The position numbers and the translations under genes were made by a program. A DNA stretch of 64,000 nt, from NCBI GenBank assembly GCA_002339265.1, contig DDKG01000178.1:67485-131484 (forward strand), read 5' to 3'. Of this stretch, positions 62,878 to 64,000 are shown in pieces. Each line of letters opens with the position of its first letter. The first letter of the stretch is position 1. The DNA comes from Massilia sp. UBA2604. GTDB lineage: Bacteria > Pseudomonadota > Gammaproteobacteria > Burkholderiales > Burkholderiaceae_D. The notes under the pieces were generated by a model that did not search any database, had not been told where the DNA came from, and saw only the letters and a list, made by a program, of their open reading frames with translations.

Positions 62878-64000
62878 TTATGCCTGCACCAGTGGGCCCG
62901 GGTTCTTGATGTACTGTTCCCGGATCGCTTTCGCGCACCAGTAGGCCAGCGCGCCGACCATGCCGGTCGGGTTGTAGCCGTTGTTCTGCGGGAAGGCGTT
63001 GGCGCCAGGCGCAAACACGTTCGGCACGTCCCACGACTGCAGGTACTTGTTCAGGGCCGAGGTCTTCGGATCCGCGCCCATGATGGCGCCGCCGACCGTG
63101 TGGGTACTCTGGTACTGGTTGATGTTGTAGTGCGTGCCCGGCTTCTTGGCGTCGCCTTTGGTCGCCAGCGGGTTCAGCACCTTGCACATCTCCTGCGCCT
63201 TGTCGACCAGGTAGGCCGACGCCGCGATCTCGTTGTCGTGCCAGTCGAAGGTCATGCGCAGCAGCGGACGGCCGAAGGCATCCTTGTAGTTCGGATCCAG
63301 GTCCAGGTAGGCGTCGTCATACGCCATGCACGAACCCTGCACTTCGTAGTAGAACGAGTGGCGCATCGCATCCTTGGCGCCCTTCTTCCAGTCGCTGCCC
63401 CAGTTCGGCACGCCCGGCGCGGTCGCGATGCCGCGCACCGGACCGCCGCCAGGCTGGCGCGCCCAGATGACGCCGCCGCCGACGAAGCCCGACTTGGTCG
63501 GATCGTTGCGGTTGCCGTTCAGGTCGTCGAAGGTGGTGCCGCCGCCGCCGATGCCCATGAACTGGTTGGCGTGCACGTTCTTGTCGAAGAACAGCGAGAC
63601 GCGGTTCAGGTTCTGGTACGAGTAGTTCTTGCCGACGGTGCCGGTCTTGGTGACCGGGTCATAGGCCGGGCCGATCTTCGACACCAGCATCAGGTGCACG
63701 TTGTACAGCGAGAACGCGCCCAGGATGACGATGTCCGCCGGCTGTTCGCATTCCTGGCCGCCTGCATCGAGGTAGTTGACGCCGGTGGCCATCTTGCCGT
63801 CCGCCGTCAGGTTGACCTTCAGCACCTGGGCGAGCGTGCGCATCTCGAAGTTCTTGCGGCCTCGCAGCACCGGGAAAATGTTGATGTTCGGGCTGGCCTT
63901 CGAGTAGTTCAGGCAGCCGTAGTCCGAGCAGAAGCCGCAGAAGTTACATGGACCCATCTGGCAGCCGTACGGATTGACGTAGCTGGCCGAGGTGTTCGAG
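62878..64000 (-). CDS. GMC-type flavin dehydrogenase, C-terminal part
   Basis: The frame stays open to the right edge, so the N-terminus with the FAD-binding motif is missing. The visible part begins SNTSASYVNPYGCQMGPCNFCGFCSDYGC, a Cys-rich segment like the Fe-S site of FAD-dependent glucose/gluconate/sorbitol dehydrogenases. The C-terminus has YQSTHTVGGAIMGADPKTSALNKYLQSWDVPNVFAPGANAFPQNNGYNPTGMVGALAYWCA with the conserved catalytic His/Asn region. Electrons would pass to the triheme cytochrome encoded next. Confidence 0.9.
   Translation of the reverse strand, partial: SNTSASYVNPYGCQMGPCNFCGFCSDYGCLNYSKASPNINIFPVLRGRKNFEMRTLAQVLKVNLTADGKMATGVNYLDAGGQECEQPADIVILGAFSLYNVHLMLVSKIGPAYDPVTKTGTVGKNYSYQNLNRVSLFFDKNVHANQFMGIGGGGTTFDDLNGNRNDPTKSGFVGGGVIWARQPGGGPVRGIATAPGVPNWGSDWKKGAKDAMRHSFYYEVQGSCMAYDDAYLDLDPNYKDAFGRPLLRMTFDWHDNEIAASAYLVDKAQEMCKVLNPLATKGDAKKPGTHYNINQYQSTHTVGGAIMGADPKTSALNKYLQSWDVPNVFAPGANAFPQNNGYNPTGMVGALAYWCAKAIREQYIKNPGPLVQA

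Noticed and set aside
1..64000. tRNA, rRNA, CRISPR, IS element or prophage
   Set aside because: No cloverleaf-like gene, repeat-spacer pattern, transposase or terminal inverted repeat pair was recognised on either strand.

Overview
The window is chromosomal DNA of a high-GC Gram-negative bacterium, most likely a betaproteobacterium of the Massilia/Telluria type (Oxalobacteraceae, Burkholderiales). This is an inference from protein family content, TAGAAT-type -10 elements, two TonB-dependent polysaccharide loci and a complete-looking Tad/Flp pilus locus. Genes are tightly packed, often with ATGA or GTGA overlaps. I see no tRNA, rRNA, CRISPR array, insertion sequence or prophage.

Layout. (1) 1-12.8 kb: Tad (tight adherence) type IVc pilus locus. 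Minus-strand genes run from a tiny membrane protein and the Flp pilin (followed by a strong terminator) through prepilin peptidase, an uncharacterised AAA+ ATPase, CpaB, the RcpA secretin, a small lipoprotein, TadZ/CpaE and TadA/CpaF to the edge of TadB. A NarL-type two-component system follows, then divergent TadE/TadF/TadG-like genes. A 22-bp perfect palindrome sits upstream of the pilin genes. (2) 12.8-16.7 kb: three-subunit molybdenum aldehyde/xanthine dehydrogenase. (3) 16.8-31.6 kb: mixed housekeeping and stress genes (SDR, isochorismatase-like hydrolase, a tandem winged-helix regulator, haloperoxidase-like hydrolase, catalase, TRIC channel, cysteine synthase, MBL protein, NCS2 permease, DUF4105, HtpX, TerC/CBS protein). 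(4) 31.6-37.4 kb: an AraC-type regulator with an apparent frameshift, divergent from a GlcG/HbpS, SDR, NTF2-like and Kef-type antiporter cluster, then PPK2.

(5) 37.4-47.6 kb: an arabinan/arabinoxylan-type utilisation locus: two GH43 enzymes, a TonB-dependent receptor, a complete sugar ABC importer and a LysR regulator. A 23-bp motif (21/23 identical) occurs before the receptor gene and before the secreted GH43 gene. (6) 47.7-61.3 kb: a second glycan locus, probably for N-acetylglucosamine oligomers: TonB-dependent receptor, an MFS sugar porter with a ~160-residue periplasmic insertion, a translationally coupled orphan solute-binding protein, GH20 hexosaminidase, a second orphan binding protein overlapping an OmpR/EnvZ-type pair, and a NagX-like membrane protein. 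A 16-bp motif resembling an OmpR-family direct-repeat box lies upstream of both the receptor and nagX-like genes. (7) 61.4 kb to the end: triheme cytochrome c and a GMC-type flavin dehydrogenase cut by the window edge.

The most novel candidates are the binding-protein-plus-MFS pair with no ABC permease, the second binding protein built into a two-component operon, and the AAA+ ATPase plus 48-residue membrane protein inside the Tad locus.
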